The notes under the pieces were generated by a model that searched no databases, was not told the DNA's origin, and saw only the letters and a program-made list of their open reading frames with translations. Made by a program: the position numbers and the translations under genes. A DNA stretch of 64,000 nucleotides from Chryseobacterium pennae (GTDB taxonomy: Bacteria; Bacteroidota; Bacteroidia; Flavobacteriales; Weeksellaceae), in NCBI RefSeq assembly GCF_003385515.1, contig NZ_QNVT01000011.1:115213-179212 (forward strand). The letters are read 5' to 3'. This document shows, in pieces, positions 53,946-61,712 of this stretch; position 1 is the stretch's first letter, and each line of letters starts with the position of its first letter.

Positions 53946-54966
53946 ATCCTTTTACTGTATTTTGAATTTTATTCTGATTAAAATAATAGATGGCTTTTTG
54001 GTTTTCCTCAGCCTCTCCTTGAAGTTGCAAAAGTAGTTTACCAAAATTAGAATTCCCAAAATATTCTACATCCGCTTTCAAAAGTTTATAAGGAATTTTA
54101 TGCTCATTATATAGTGCTGAAAGAATTTGTTCAACACTTATGTTTTCGTTAAGTTCTATTTCGACCAGCGGAAATAAACCATCCTGTGGTTCTTTCTGTA
54201 GTCTGTTATTGAGTTCCTGTGGCAGGGTCATGACATCTGAATTTATAAATTGTTGGATCACCGGATTTTCCCGGTTTGAAATGATCTCACTTAAAGTTCC
54301 TTTAGCTAATAGTTTTCCTTTGTCTATCACAGCAACATGGTTACAAACCGATTTAATCACTTCCATTTCGTGGGTAATCAGAAGGATAGTAATCCCTAAT
54401 CTCAGGTTAATATCCTTTAGCAGCTGTAAAATAGATTGAGTGGTTACCGGATCCAGCGCACTGGTTGCTTCATCGCAAAGGAGGAGGTGAGGATCATTGG
54501 CCAGTGCTCTTGCAATAGCTACCCTCTGCTTTTGTCCTCCCGAAAGACTTCTTGGATAATCATTGGCTTTATCCTCAAGGCCTACGATTTTCAGTAATTC
54601 GTTGACCTTTTTATGGATTTGATCTTTGCTGCTGTGATCCAGTTCCAGCGGAAGTGCTATATTATCAAAAACGGTTCTTGAAGAAAGAAGGTTAAAATGC
54701 TGGAAGATCATTCCTATTTTCTTACGCTCTTCAGCAAGCTGCTTTGAGCTTAATTGAGTAAAATTCTTTCCATTAATAATTACCTGCCCTTCATCTGGCC
54801 TTTCCAGGAGATTAACCGTACGGATCAGTGTACTTTTTCCTGCACCGGAGAATCCTATGATTCCTACGATATCTCCTTTATCTATATTGAGGCTCACCTG
54901 ATCCAATGCCTTAAAGGCCTGTTTCTTCTGGTAAAATGTTTTTGATATGTTTTTGATTTCTATCAT
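53938..54966 (-). CDS. metN: Methionine ABC transporter ATP-binding protein
   Basis: 342 residues. Walker A GFSGAGKST (38-46), signature LSGGQKQRVAIARAL, Walker B LLLCDEATSALD and a switch His in LLITHEME. The C-terminal ~80 residues form the NIL domain, which in known MetN proteins binds methionine and inhibits transport when the cell is replete. It begins 18 bases after the EamA transporter gene on the same strand. Confidence 0.97.
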   Translation of the reverse strand: MIEIKNISKTFYQKKQAFKALDQVSLNIDKGDIVGIIGFSGAGKSTLIRTVNLLERPDEGQVIINGKNFTQLSSKQLAEERKKIGMIFQHFNLLSSRTVFDNIALPLELDHSSKDQIHKKVNELLKIVGLEDKANDYPRSLSGGQKQRVAIARALANDPHLLLCDEATSALDPVTTQSILQLLKDINLRLGITILLITHEMEVIKSVCNHVAVIDKGKLLAKGTLSEIISNRENPVIQQFINSDVMTLPQELNNRLQKEPQDGLFPLVEIELNENISVEQILSALYNEHKIPYKLLKADVEYFGNSNFGKLLLQLQGEAEENQKAIYYFNQNKIQNTVKGYA

Positions 54967-54984
54967 TCTGATGTTGTATACTGT

Positions 54985-55983
54985 TTAAATTGGCTGATAG
55001 CGTCTACCTGCCCTGTTAAAAAATCTTTTAACTCTTCTGATTTTCACCTTAGATCGTTTTGAAAGCTTGAAATATTTGGTAACATTGGTCAGCAATACTC
55101 CCAGCAATATGATTGCCAAACCATATAACTGGCCTCCATTGATACTTTGATTGGCTACAACCCATCCCGCAATAACCGTAATAATAGGGTTAATATAGGT
55201 ATGAGTACTTACCAACGCAGCAGGCTTCACAGACAGCAGCCAAATGTACGACAAATAAGCGACTATAGATCCAAAGAAGATCAAAAACAGAACACCTGCC
55301 CATGCGGATACAGGGACGTTTGAGACCGAAAAATCATTCCATTCCCCTCTGAATAAAGCAATAAGAAAAGCGGCTATTCCGGCTACAATAAGTTGTTGGG
55401 CAATATTCATAAATGTAGATTGTGAAGCCGGATTTTTCTTGGAATATAAAGATCCTAAAACCCATGCAATAGAGCTTAATCCTAATACGACAAAAGCAGT
55501 AATACGAAGTTGGGGATCAGCAGCGGCATGTGCAGCCGTTGAATTTACACTTCCTTTTAAGAAAAAGATCAATCCTACAAAACCAATGGCTAATCCTATT
55601 GGAATAAACTTATCCGAAAAATAATATTTCCAGTTTTTTCTGTCGATGGCAATGAACCAGAAGGGTCCTGTTGCTATAGAAATTGCAGCTTCAGAAGCTG
55701 TTACATATTGTTCCCCCCAGGCTACAAGACCTGTTCCTCCGGTAAGGATAAGAACTCCGGTGATCGCGTTTTTCTTCCAGTTGATCAGTGAGTTTGCTTT
55801 TTCTCCTTTAGACAGGAGATATCCGATCATCAGAATCCCTGCTACCAGAAATCTCAATCCCGAAAGAATGAACGGCGGAAAACCTTTCAAGCCAAATGAA
55901 ATAGCTAAAAACGTAATCCCCCATATTACATAAATGTTTGTAAATGCCAATGGAACCAGCCATTTGTTTTTAGAATTGCTCAT
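54985..55983 (-). CDS. EamA/DMT-family transporter leading the met operon
   Basis: 332 residues with about ten membrane segments arranged as two EamA repeats (VIWGITFLAISFGLKGFPPF; later FFGSIVAYLSYIWLLSVKP). DMT members such as RhtA export amino acids or metabolites. The C-terminus is a basic tail (KLSKRSKVKIRRVKRFFN). It is the first gene after the Met-rich leader and the terminator, and metN follows by 18 bases, so it shares methionine-linked control. A role as an exporter or importer of methionine or a related amino acid is inferred from context alone. Confidence 0.88.
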   Translation of the reverse strand: MSNSKNKWLVPLAFTNIYVIWGITFLAISFGLKGFPPFILSGLRFLVAGILMIGYLLSKGEKANSLINWKKNAITGVLILTGGTGLVAWGEQYVTASEAAISIATGPFWFIAIDRKNWKYYFSDKFIPIGLAIGFVGLIFFLKGSVNSTAAHAAADPQLRITAFVVLGLSSIAWVLGSLYSKKNPASQSTFMNIAQQLIVAGIAAFLIALFRGEWNDFSVSNVPVSAWAGVLFLIFFGSIVAYLSYIWLLSVKPAALVSTHTYINPIITVIAGWVVANQSINGGQLYGLAIILLGVLLTNVTKYFKLSKRSKVKIRRVKRFFNRAGRRYQPI

Positions 55984-56015
55984 TTTTATTTTTTTAATGT
56001 TTTGGTTTTTTAAAT

Positions 56016-56046
56016 AAAAAAGGCCCTACAACTCGGTAGGGCCTTT
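56016..56046 (-). terminator. Candidate attenuator terminator in the leader of the EamA-metNIQ operon
   Basis: Perfect 11-bp stem AAAGGCCCTAC/GTAGGGCCTTT with a 6-base loop and a T-run on the minus strand. It lies between the leader ORF (stop at 56075-56073) and the EamA start (55983), so it must be read through to express the operon. Its 5' arm can also pair with 56069-56080 at the end of the leader ORF (GTGGG with CCCTAC and CCTT with AAGG), a possible antiterminator. Confidence 0.75.
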
Positions 56047-56072
56047 GAAAGTATGTCATATTAAAAGTAAGG

Positions 56073-56171
56073 TCACCCACAGTATTCTTGATGCACATGC
56101 ATACACATATCCTTCATCATGTTTTTAATGATGTATTTATTGGTTGCGGTATTTCTTGTTTTTGTGCTCAT
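56073..56171 (-). CDS. Met-rich leader peptide of the EamA-metNIQ operon
   Basis: A 32-codon ORF from ATG 56171 to TGA 56075-56073. It starts MSTKTRNTATNKYIIK, and residues 17-24 read NMMKDMCM: four Met codons within seven codons, plus a Cys, followed by HVHQEYCG. The position, directly before a terminator and a methionine transport operon, and the codon bias are those of an amino-acid attenuation leader. A stalled ribosome at Met18-24 would leave 56069-56080 free to pair with the terminator's 5' arm; a ribosome at the stop would cover it. Missed by the usual length cut-offs. The mechanism is inferred; the ORF, hairpin and pairing are seen. Confidence 0.65.
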   Translation of the reverse strand: MSTKTRNTATNKYIIKNMMKDMCMHVHQEYCG

Positions 56172-56192
56172 TTTATTTCCTAAATACGTTTG

Positions 56193-56200
56193 CAAATATA
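56193..56200 (-). promoter_or_regulatory. Putative -7 box for the leader transcript
   Basis: On the minus strand TATATTTG, a full match to TAnnTTTG, 21 bases before the leader ATG. No good TTTG was found at the -33 position. Confidence 0.4.
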
Positions 56201-56656
56201 TAATATAAATTTTATTAGTCCACTAAAAAAGTAGGGTTTTTGAATATTAAATTGTTGTTAATGTTTTATATCGCTTGTTTTCAGTGTTTTAAAATTGATG
56301 TTTTTTTGATTTTAATATTGTTAAAACTTTAATTTTTATTTTTTAATTCATTTTTAATTGAATTTGTTGGTTTTTTATGTTGTAAAAAAGATAAAATAAA
56401 TTGAGTTTTTTGTGAATTGTGTAAATATGAAAAATGGAGGTTGATAATATAAATTATGAAACTGATAAAAGCAAAAAGTAGGGAAGAGCTATAAAAGAAA
56501 GGGAATGGAAACAGGGGCAAATATTGTACAAGGAAGAAGTGGGCTGGCTGAAAAATTGAAACACTTTGATGTTCAGAGGTTCCGGGGTTTAATTTTTTTA
56601 ATTAGTGAAAGTCAAAAAAAATCCCGATTTTTGCCTCCTTCAATAAACCTGAGTTC
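56201..56656. other. AT-rich intergenic region
   Basis: About 455 bases between the divergent met operon and topB. A 63-codon minus-strand frame at 56329-56520 is only low-complexity hydrophobic/Phe-rich sequence and is not accepted. No other structure was seen. Confidence 0.4.
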
Positions 56657-58783
56657 ATGAAATTATGTATTGCCGAAAAACCAAGTGTTGCCAGAGATAT
56701 CGCCAAAGTATTAGGTGCTACCGCATCTAAACAGGGCTATATGGAAGGGAACGGCTATTGCGTAACATGGACGTTCGGGCATCTTTGTACCCTTAAGGAA
56801 CCTCACGATTACGGTCCACAATTCAAATCCTGGAATTTATTTTCACTACCGATTATTCCAAGCAGTTTTGGAATAAAGCTGATCCCGAATAAAGGCGTTG
56901 AAAATCAGTTTAAAGTGATTGAAAGATTGGTGGAAGAATGTGATGAGGTCATTAACTGTGGGGATGCTGGGCAAGAAGGTGAACTCATACAGCGTTGGGT
57001 ACTGCAAAAAGCAAAATGCAACAAGCCTGTTCAGCGTTTATGGATTTCCTCATTGACGGAAGATGCCATCAAAGAAGGATTTTCAAGCCTTAAGCCGGCA
57101 GAAGATTATAAAAACCTTTATCTGGCAGGAAATGCAAGAGCAATAGGAGACTGGTTATTGGGAATCAATGCAACAAGACTTTTTACAAAGAAATTTGGCG
57201 GAAATAAAGCTGTTCTTTCCATTGGAAGGGTACAGACTCCTACATTAGCGATGCTGGTTCAGCGTCAAAAAGAAATTGATGCCTTTACCACAGAAGAATA
57301 TTGGGAACTGAAAACCAAATACCGTGATGTGGTTTTCAATGCTGCAATTGATCGTTTAAAGACATTAGAACGCGCAGAAAAAGGACTGGAATATCTTAAA
57401 GTAAATCCGTTTGAAATTGTTTCTTTCGAAATAAAAGAAGGAAAAGAAAAGAATCCAAGGCTTTTTGACTTAACAGGATTACAGGTTGAAGCCAATAAAA
57501 AATACGGGTATTCTGCAGAAAATACATTGAACTATGTTCAGAGCCTTTACGAAAAGAAGCATGTAACCTATCCGCGTGTTGATACCACGTATTTATCAGA
57601 TAGTTTATATCCGAAAATAGAAGGGATTCTCAGAAAAATGTATCCGTATCAGGAATTGATTGCTCCATTACTGGAAGCCCCGATTCCAAAATCAAAAGCA
57701 GTATTTGATGATACCAAAGTAACCGATCACCATGCGATCATTCCTACGGAAGTTCCCCCTTCTCAAAATCTGAGCAGGGAAGAAAAACTGATCTATGATC
57801 TGATCGCGAAACGCTTCATTGCTGTTTTCTATCCTGAATGTAAAATTTCCAATACATTGGTTGAAGGTAAAGTAGGAACTATTCCTTTCAAAACGAGCGG
57901 AAGACAGATTCTGGAACCGGGATGGAGAGCCGTTTATGCAAAAGAACCGAAAGAAGAATCTACTGATAAAGAAAAAGAGAAAGAAGAAGAACAAACCATT
58001 CCTGAGTTTGTAGCAGGGGAAACCGGACCTCACGACCCAATGATTCACCAGGGGAAAACAACTCCTCCAAAGCCTTATACGGAAGCAACATTGCTGAGAG
58101 CAATGGAAACAGCCGGAAAACAGGTTGAAGATGAAGAACTGCGTGAAATGCTTAAGAATAACGGGATCGGAAGACCATCTACCCGTGCGAATATCATCGA
58201 AACGCTATTCAAAAGAAAATACATTGAAAAAAAGCGGAAAAATCTGATTGCCACTCAAACAGGAATTCAGCTGATCGATACCATTGAAGATGAGCTTCTA
58301 AAGAGCCCGGAACTGACAGGTGAATGGGAATCTAAACTTCGTAGAATTGAAAAAGGGGAGTATGAAGCCAACCTTTTCAAAGAAGAACTCATCCAGATGG
58401 TAACAGAACTTACTGATAAAGTAGTTTACGGAAAAGGAAAGGTCATTACCCTTCAGGATGAAGAAAAAGAAGAGGTGAAGGAAAAGAAAAAAAGAGAGCC
58501 TGTACAGAAAAAAGAACTCCAGTCCTGGGAAGAAACCAAGTGCCCGAAATGTAAGGAACATAATCTCATCAAAGGGAAAACAGCTGTAGGGTGTTCTGAT
58601 TTCAAAAATTGTGGGTTTAAAATCACTTTTGAAATCTTCGGAAAAAAATTATCTGATAAACAGCTGTTAGATCTTGTTTTAAAAGGGAAAACTTCTAAAC
58701 TGAAAGGTTTTAACGCTCATCCGGAAGGACTTACAGAAGGGGTTCTTTCTTTACCTGATGATTTCAAGGTACAGCTTGGCTAA
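56657..58783 (+). CDS. topB: DNA topoisomerase III (type IA)
   Basis: 708 residues. TOPRIM domain at the start (MKLCIAEKPSVARDIAKVLG; NCGDAGQEGELI), then the central gate domain with SIGRVQTPTLAMLV. The catalytic tyrosine is in TYPRVDTTYLS (Tyr305), and NGIGRPSTRANIIETL lies in the C-terminal core. An acidic/Lys-rich linker (about 435-450 and 600-620) leads to a C-terminal zinc-finger-like module (CPKC ... GCSDFKNCGF). It decatenates and relaxes single-stranded-containing DNA. Plasmid-borne or ICE-borne TopB copies are also common in Bacteroidota, but nothing else here suggests an ICE. Confidence 0.95.
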   Translation: MKLCIAEKPSVARDIAKVLGATASKQGYMEGNGYCVTWTFGHLCTLKEPHDYGPQFKSWNLFSLPIIPSSFGIKLIPNKGVENQFKVIERLVEECDEVINCGDAGQEGELIQRWVLQKAKCNKPVQRLWISSLTEDAIKEGFSSLKPAEDYKNLYLAGNARAIGDWLLGINATRLFTKKFGGNKAVLSIGRVQTPTLAMLVQRQKEIDAFTTEEYWELKTKYRDVVFNAAIDRLKTLERAEKGLEYLKVNPFEIVSFEIKEGKEKNPRLFDLTGLQVEANKKYGYSAENTLNYVQSLYEKKHVTYPRVDTTYLSDSLYPKIEGILRKMYPYQELIAPLLEAPIPKSKAVFDDTKVTDHHAIIPTEVPPSQNLSREEKLIYDLIAKRFIAVFYPECKISNTLVEGKVGTIPFKTSGRQILEPGWRAVYAKEPKEESTDKEKEKEEEQTIPEFVAGETGPHDPMIHQGKTTPPKPYTEATLLRAMETAGKQVEDEELREMLKNNGIGRPSTRANIIETLFKRKYIEKKRKNLIATQTGIQLIDTIEDELLKSPELTGEWESKLRRIEKGEYEANLFKEELIQMVTELTDKVVYGKGKVITLQDEEKEEVKEKKKREPVQKKELQSWEETKCPKCKEHNLIKGKTAVGCSDFKNCGFKITFEIFGKKLSDKQLLDLVLKGKTSKLKGFNAHPEGLTEGVLSLPDDFKVQLG

Positions 58784-58824
58784 TCATTACACTAATAAGG
58801 TCATATAACTTTACCCCAACAACT

Positions 58825-58848
58825 TTCTCCAATATTTCAATTGGAGAA
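58825..58848 (+). terminator. Hairpin after topB
   Basis: Perfect 9-bp stem TTCTCCAAT/ATTGGAGAA, loop ATTTCA, 42 bases after the topB stop. The following T-run is poor, so it may be only a partial terminator. Confidence 0.4.
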
Positions 58849-59352
58849 GTAATAATTTACTCTTTTTCGGATAGGTGCATTCAAAGAAAATCTAAATTTT
58901 TGAAGAGGAGTAGTTCATGATCCTCCTAATCCATGTACTATTTCCAAAAAAACAAAATCTCCGGGAGAGCCGGAGATAAAAACACAAATGATGAAAAAAA
59001 ATTATTTCGAGCCGCAAAATTAGATATATTACTACACATATTATGATAGAAAAGCGTAAAAAAATGATAATAAATTCCCCAACAGGTTTTCGTTAACAAG
59101 GGATGATCAGGTTTAACACTTGTTCGGGTGTGAAATCTGACAAAATTAATAACCTTTAAATTCCAGAAAATTTCACGTGGCATATTTTCACTGCATATTT
59201 TTACAATTAGATTTCAAACAATTAGATCATATTCTGAATAGAATAAGCTTCTTCTGGATGTGTTCATACTGCATTGAATTTACTGTACTTTTCGGTTGTA
59301 TAGCTAAACACCAAAATGAATAACTAATCAAATGAGGTTCCTTTGATAAAAA
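58849..59352. other. Intergenic region between topB and the AraC remnant
   Basis: About 500 bases, no supportable gene. It contains the hairpin at 58957-58977, noted separately. The minus-strand frame at 58938-59183 is Phe-rich and looks like chance. Confidence 0.4.
58957..58977 (-). terminator. GC-rich terminator facing the minus strand
   Basis: Stem ATCTCCGG/CCGGAGAT, loop GAGAG. On the minus strand it is followed by TTTGTTTTTTT. It probably belonged to the AraC-type gene whose remnant is at 59353. Confidence 0.65.
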
Positions 59353-59706
59353 CTATTTTTCTATGGATTTTCTAAATTGGGTTGGAGTTACTCCTGTTTT
59401 TGACTTAAAAAATTTAGTAAAATTGGTGAGCTCTTTGAATCCCAAATTGTAAGAAATCTCACTGATATTTAACTGATTGTACATCAGATTTCTTTTAATT
59501 TCTAATATCATCCTGTTAATTAACCACTGTTTTGGGGTTTCCTTTTCCGCTTTAAGAAAAGCTTTCTGAAGTGTTCGGAGAGTTATATTCAATTCTTCAC
59601 AATAGTTGTCAAGACTTAAATGTCGATCTAGATTTTTATTTACCAGTGATTTAAATCTAGCAACCAGCAGTTTGTCTCCACAAAAGTCAAGGTTAATTCC
59701 CTTTAT
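59353..59706 (-). pseudogene. 5'-truncated AraC-family regulator gene
   Basis: The minus-strand frame from 59706 to the stop at 59353 encodes a complete AraC DNA-binding domain: KLLVARFKSLVNKNLDRHLS, then DNYCEELNITLRTLQKAFLK, NISEISYNLGFKELTNFTKF and KTGVTPTQFRKSIEK. An in-frame TAG at 59709-59707 cuts it off, there is no ATG, and the ligand-binding half is absent. The break at about 59707 marks the edge of the T6SS module that follows, so insertion or recombination there probably destroyed the gene. Confidence 0.7.
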
Positions 59707-59811
59707 CTAAGTCGTAGTTCTACTACAGTTTTAAAAATTATGTCAAAAAAATATACTTTGGCATTGTTTTTATCTATATATGGTGATATAATTAAAAACA
59801 CACATAATCGA

Positions 59812-61710
59812 ATGAAAAAAAACATCTCAAACTCAGAGAAGATTTCTGAGAACCATATTTCGGGCATCAATCGGGTCATTAAGCTTGATATTGTGGTTGG
59901 TGGAAAGCTCATTAATCATTTTAAACATTTCCGTTTACAACAGAGTGCTAAAACACATCATAGTTTTGAGCTTATTCTTGCTCATGATTCTTTGAATGAA
60001 ACCCAAAACTACAATCTTGAACAAGCAAGACAGTTCATGGGAAAACGGCTGACTGTAACGTTCAAATACAAAGATCCAGAACACGAAAACCCAGAGAGAA
60101 CATTTGTAGGGATTATTACAAGTATATCATTCAGCAAGGAAAAGATGAGCTTAGGAAATATTGTACTCAAAGGCTACAGTCCAACCATTCTAATGGATTC
60201 TGCTCCACATACTCAAAGTTTTGGGGGTGGGCAGTCTGTTAATACTTCCATCATTGCAGACAGGATTATTAAGGAAGCATTAGGAACGAATGACTTTGAT
60301 TTTAGAGTAGAAACTCAAAACAATAGCTACATCAACTACAGTGCACAGTATTGTGAGACTCATTATAACTATCTTGCCAGAATTGCAGAAGCTTATGGAG
60401 AACAGTTTTATTATGACGGTGAAGTACTCCACTTTGGGAAGCTCCCACCTAATGAAAAGTCTATTAAACTTATTGATGGCAGTAATATAAATGATGTGAC
60501 AATAGAACTGAAGGCAGTACATACAAAGCCTGAATATTTTGGGTATAACAGCAGCAGTCATACAAAAATGTTAGGTGTTGATAGTCGGATTAAGCATTTA
60601 GGTGAATTATCAGCCAAAGCTTATGAATTGAATGATAGCATCTTTAAAACCCGTTCATTAACCCCTACTCCCATTAATGCCAATATGTTTCGTGATGTGG
60701 ATGATTCTCAAAAGAGCGCAAGAGGAAGTAAGGCAGTAGATGTTTTTACCGTGTCAGGAGAAACAACAGTTCCATTTCTATATATTGGTTGTGTAGCAGA
60801 TTTAGCCATGAGGAAACCTGACAGCAATCAAACCTCACATTTTACCGCTTTAATGATTACTGAAGTAAGTCATGAAGTTGATGCAAGGGGATATTATACA
60901 GGAAGCTTTGAAGCGATTGCCGAAGGAACAGGTTTTATGCCGAAACCTAATTTTGAAATTCCTAAAGCAGAACCGCAAGTAGCAACTGTTATCTCCAATG
61001 TTGATCCTTTAAACCAAGGAAGAATACAAGTACAATTCGATTGGCAATTAAATGATACAACAAGCTTTATCAGGATGATGAGTCCTGATGCAGGGGGAAC
61101 AGATGCTATAAGTCAGAACAGAGGATTTGTAGCCATTCCTGAAATTGGAGACCAGGTTATGGTAGGTTTTGAATATCATCATCCAGATTTCCCTTTTGCA
61201 ATGGGCGGAATGTTTCATGGAAATGTTGCATTAGGAGGTGGAGTTAATAATCACCTAAAATCCATTCAAACCAGAAGTGGAATCCGTATTTTGATGAATG
61301 ATGCTGAGGGAAGTGTAAATATTATTGATCCAAGTGGTAATACTTATTTTATGGATGGACAGGGAAATATTTCAGTAACTGCTCCTAAGAATATGACTTT
61401 CAATGCGGGGGAAAACATTAGTATGATTGCAGGAATGAATATTACATCTAATGCAGGGATGAATATTTCAGAAACAGCAGGCGTGGATCACAGCAGTATT
61501 GCAGGAGGAATGATGATGCAAAATGCAACCTTAGATTATTCTTTGGTAGCAAAAAATATTATGGAAATTGCACAAGGAGATAGAAAATCTCTTTCAAAAA
61601 AAGTATATGATCAGTCTCAGGAAAAATCAATATCTTCTGAAAATAAAAATGAAATTCACACCAAAGGAACTTTTGATAATAACAGTGGTGAAAACTCTAA
61701 ACATCATTAA
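59812..61710 (+). CDS. vgrG: Type VI secretion VgrG spike protein (Bacteroidota-type)
   Basis: 632 residues from ATG 59812, chosen over an in-frame ATG at 59740 because the extra 24 codons are hydrophobic and unlike VgrG. The gp27-like head is seen as VIKLDIVVGGKLINHFKHFR, FVGIITSISFSKEKMSLGNI, VLKGYSPTILMDSAPHTQSF and AEAYGEQFYYDGEVLHFG. The gp5 OB-fold follows at VISNVDPLNQGRIQVQFDW, and GIRILMNDAEGSVNIIDPSG opens the beta-helix needle. The C-terminal ~80 residues (AGMNITSNAGMNISETAGVD, and so on) form the needle tip and end in His-His. It should sit on the Hcp tube tip and carry the effector encoded two bases downstream. No other T6SS structural gene is in the window, so this is an accessory (orphan) VgrG module. 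Confidence 0.92.
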   Translation: MKKNISNSEKISENHISGINRVIKLDIVVGGKLINHFKHFRLQQSAKTHHSFELILAHDSLNETQNYNLEQARQFMGKRLTVTFKYKDPEHENPERTFVGIITSISFSKEKMSLGNIVLKGYSPTILMDSAPHTQSFGGGQSVNTSIIADRIIKEALGTNDFDFRVETQNNSYINYSAQYCETHYNYLARIAEAYGEQFYYDGEVLHFGKLPPNEKSIKLIDGSNINDVTIELKAVHTKPEYFGYNSSSHTKMLGVDSRIKHLGELSAKAYELNDSIFKTRSLTPTPINANMFRDVDDSQKSARGSKAVDVFTVSGETTVPFLYIGCVADLAMRKPDSNQTSHFTALMITEVSHEVDARGYYTGSFEAIAEGTGFMPKPNFEIPKAEPQVATVISNVDPLNQGRIQVQFDWQLNDTTSFIRMMSPDAGGTDAISQNRGFVAIPEIGDQVMVGFEYHHPDFPFAMGGMFHGNVALGGGVNNHLKSIQTRSGIRILMNDAEGSVNIIDPSGNTYFMDGQGNISVTAPKNMTFNAGENISMIAGMNITSNAGMNISETAGVDHSSIAGGMMMQNATLDYSLVAKNIMEIAQGDRKSLSKKVYDQSQEKSISSENKNEIHTKGTFDNNSGENSKHH

Positions 61711-61712
61711 AA

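Noticed and set aside
56019..56171. SAM riboswitch before the methionine operon
   Set aside because: The leader lacks a recognisable SAM-I type core; the coding leader with Met codons and the alternative hairpins explain the region better.
56329..56520. 63-codon minus-strand open frame upstream of topB
   Set aside because: Its product is low-complexity (Phe/Pro/Ser then Lys/Asn) as expected from AT-rich antisense DNA; no family resemblance and no promoter.
58938..59183. 81-codon minus-strand frame after topB
   Set aside because: Phe-rich chance composition, overlaps the terminator hairpin at 58957-58977, no recognisable motif.
59740..59811. 24-codon N-terminal extension of VgrG
   Set aside because: Hydrophobic start (LALFLSIYG) could suggest a signal peptide, but VgrG is cytoplasmic until assembled and family proteins start near the ATG at 59812.
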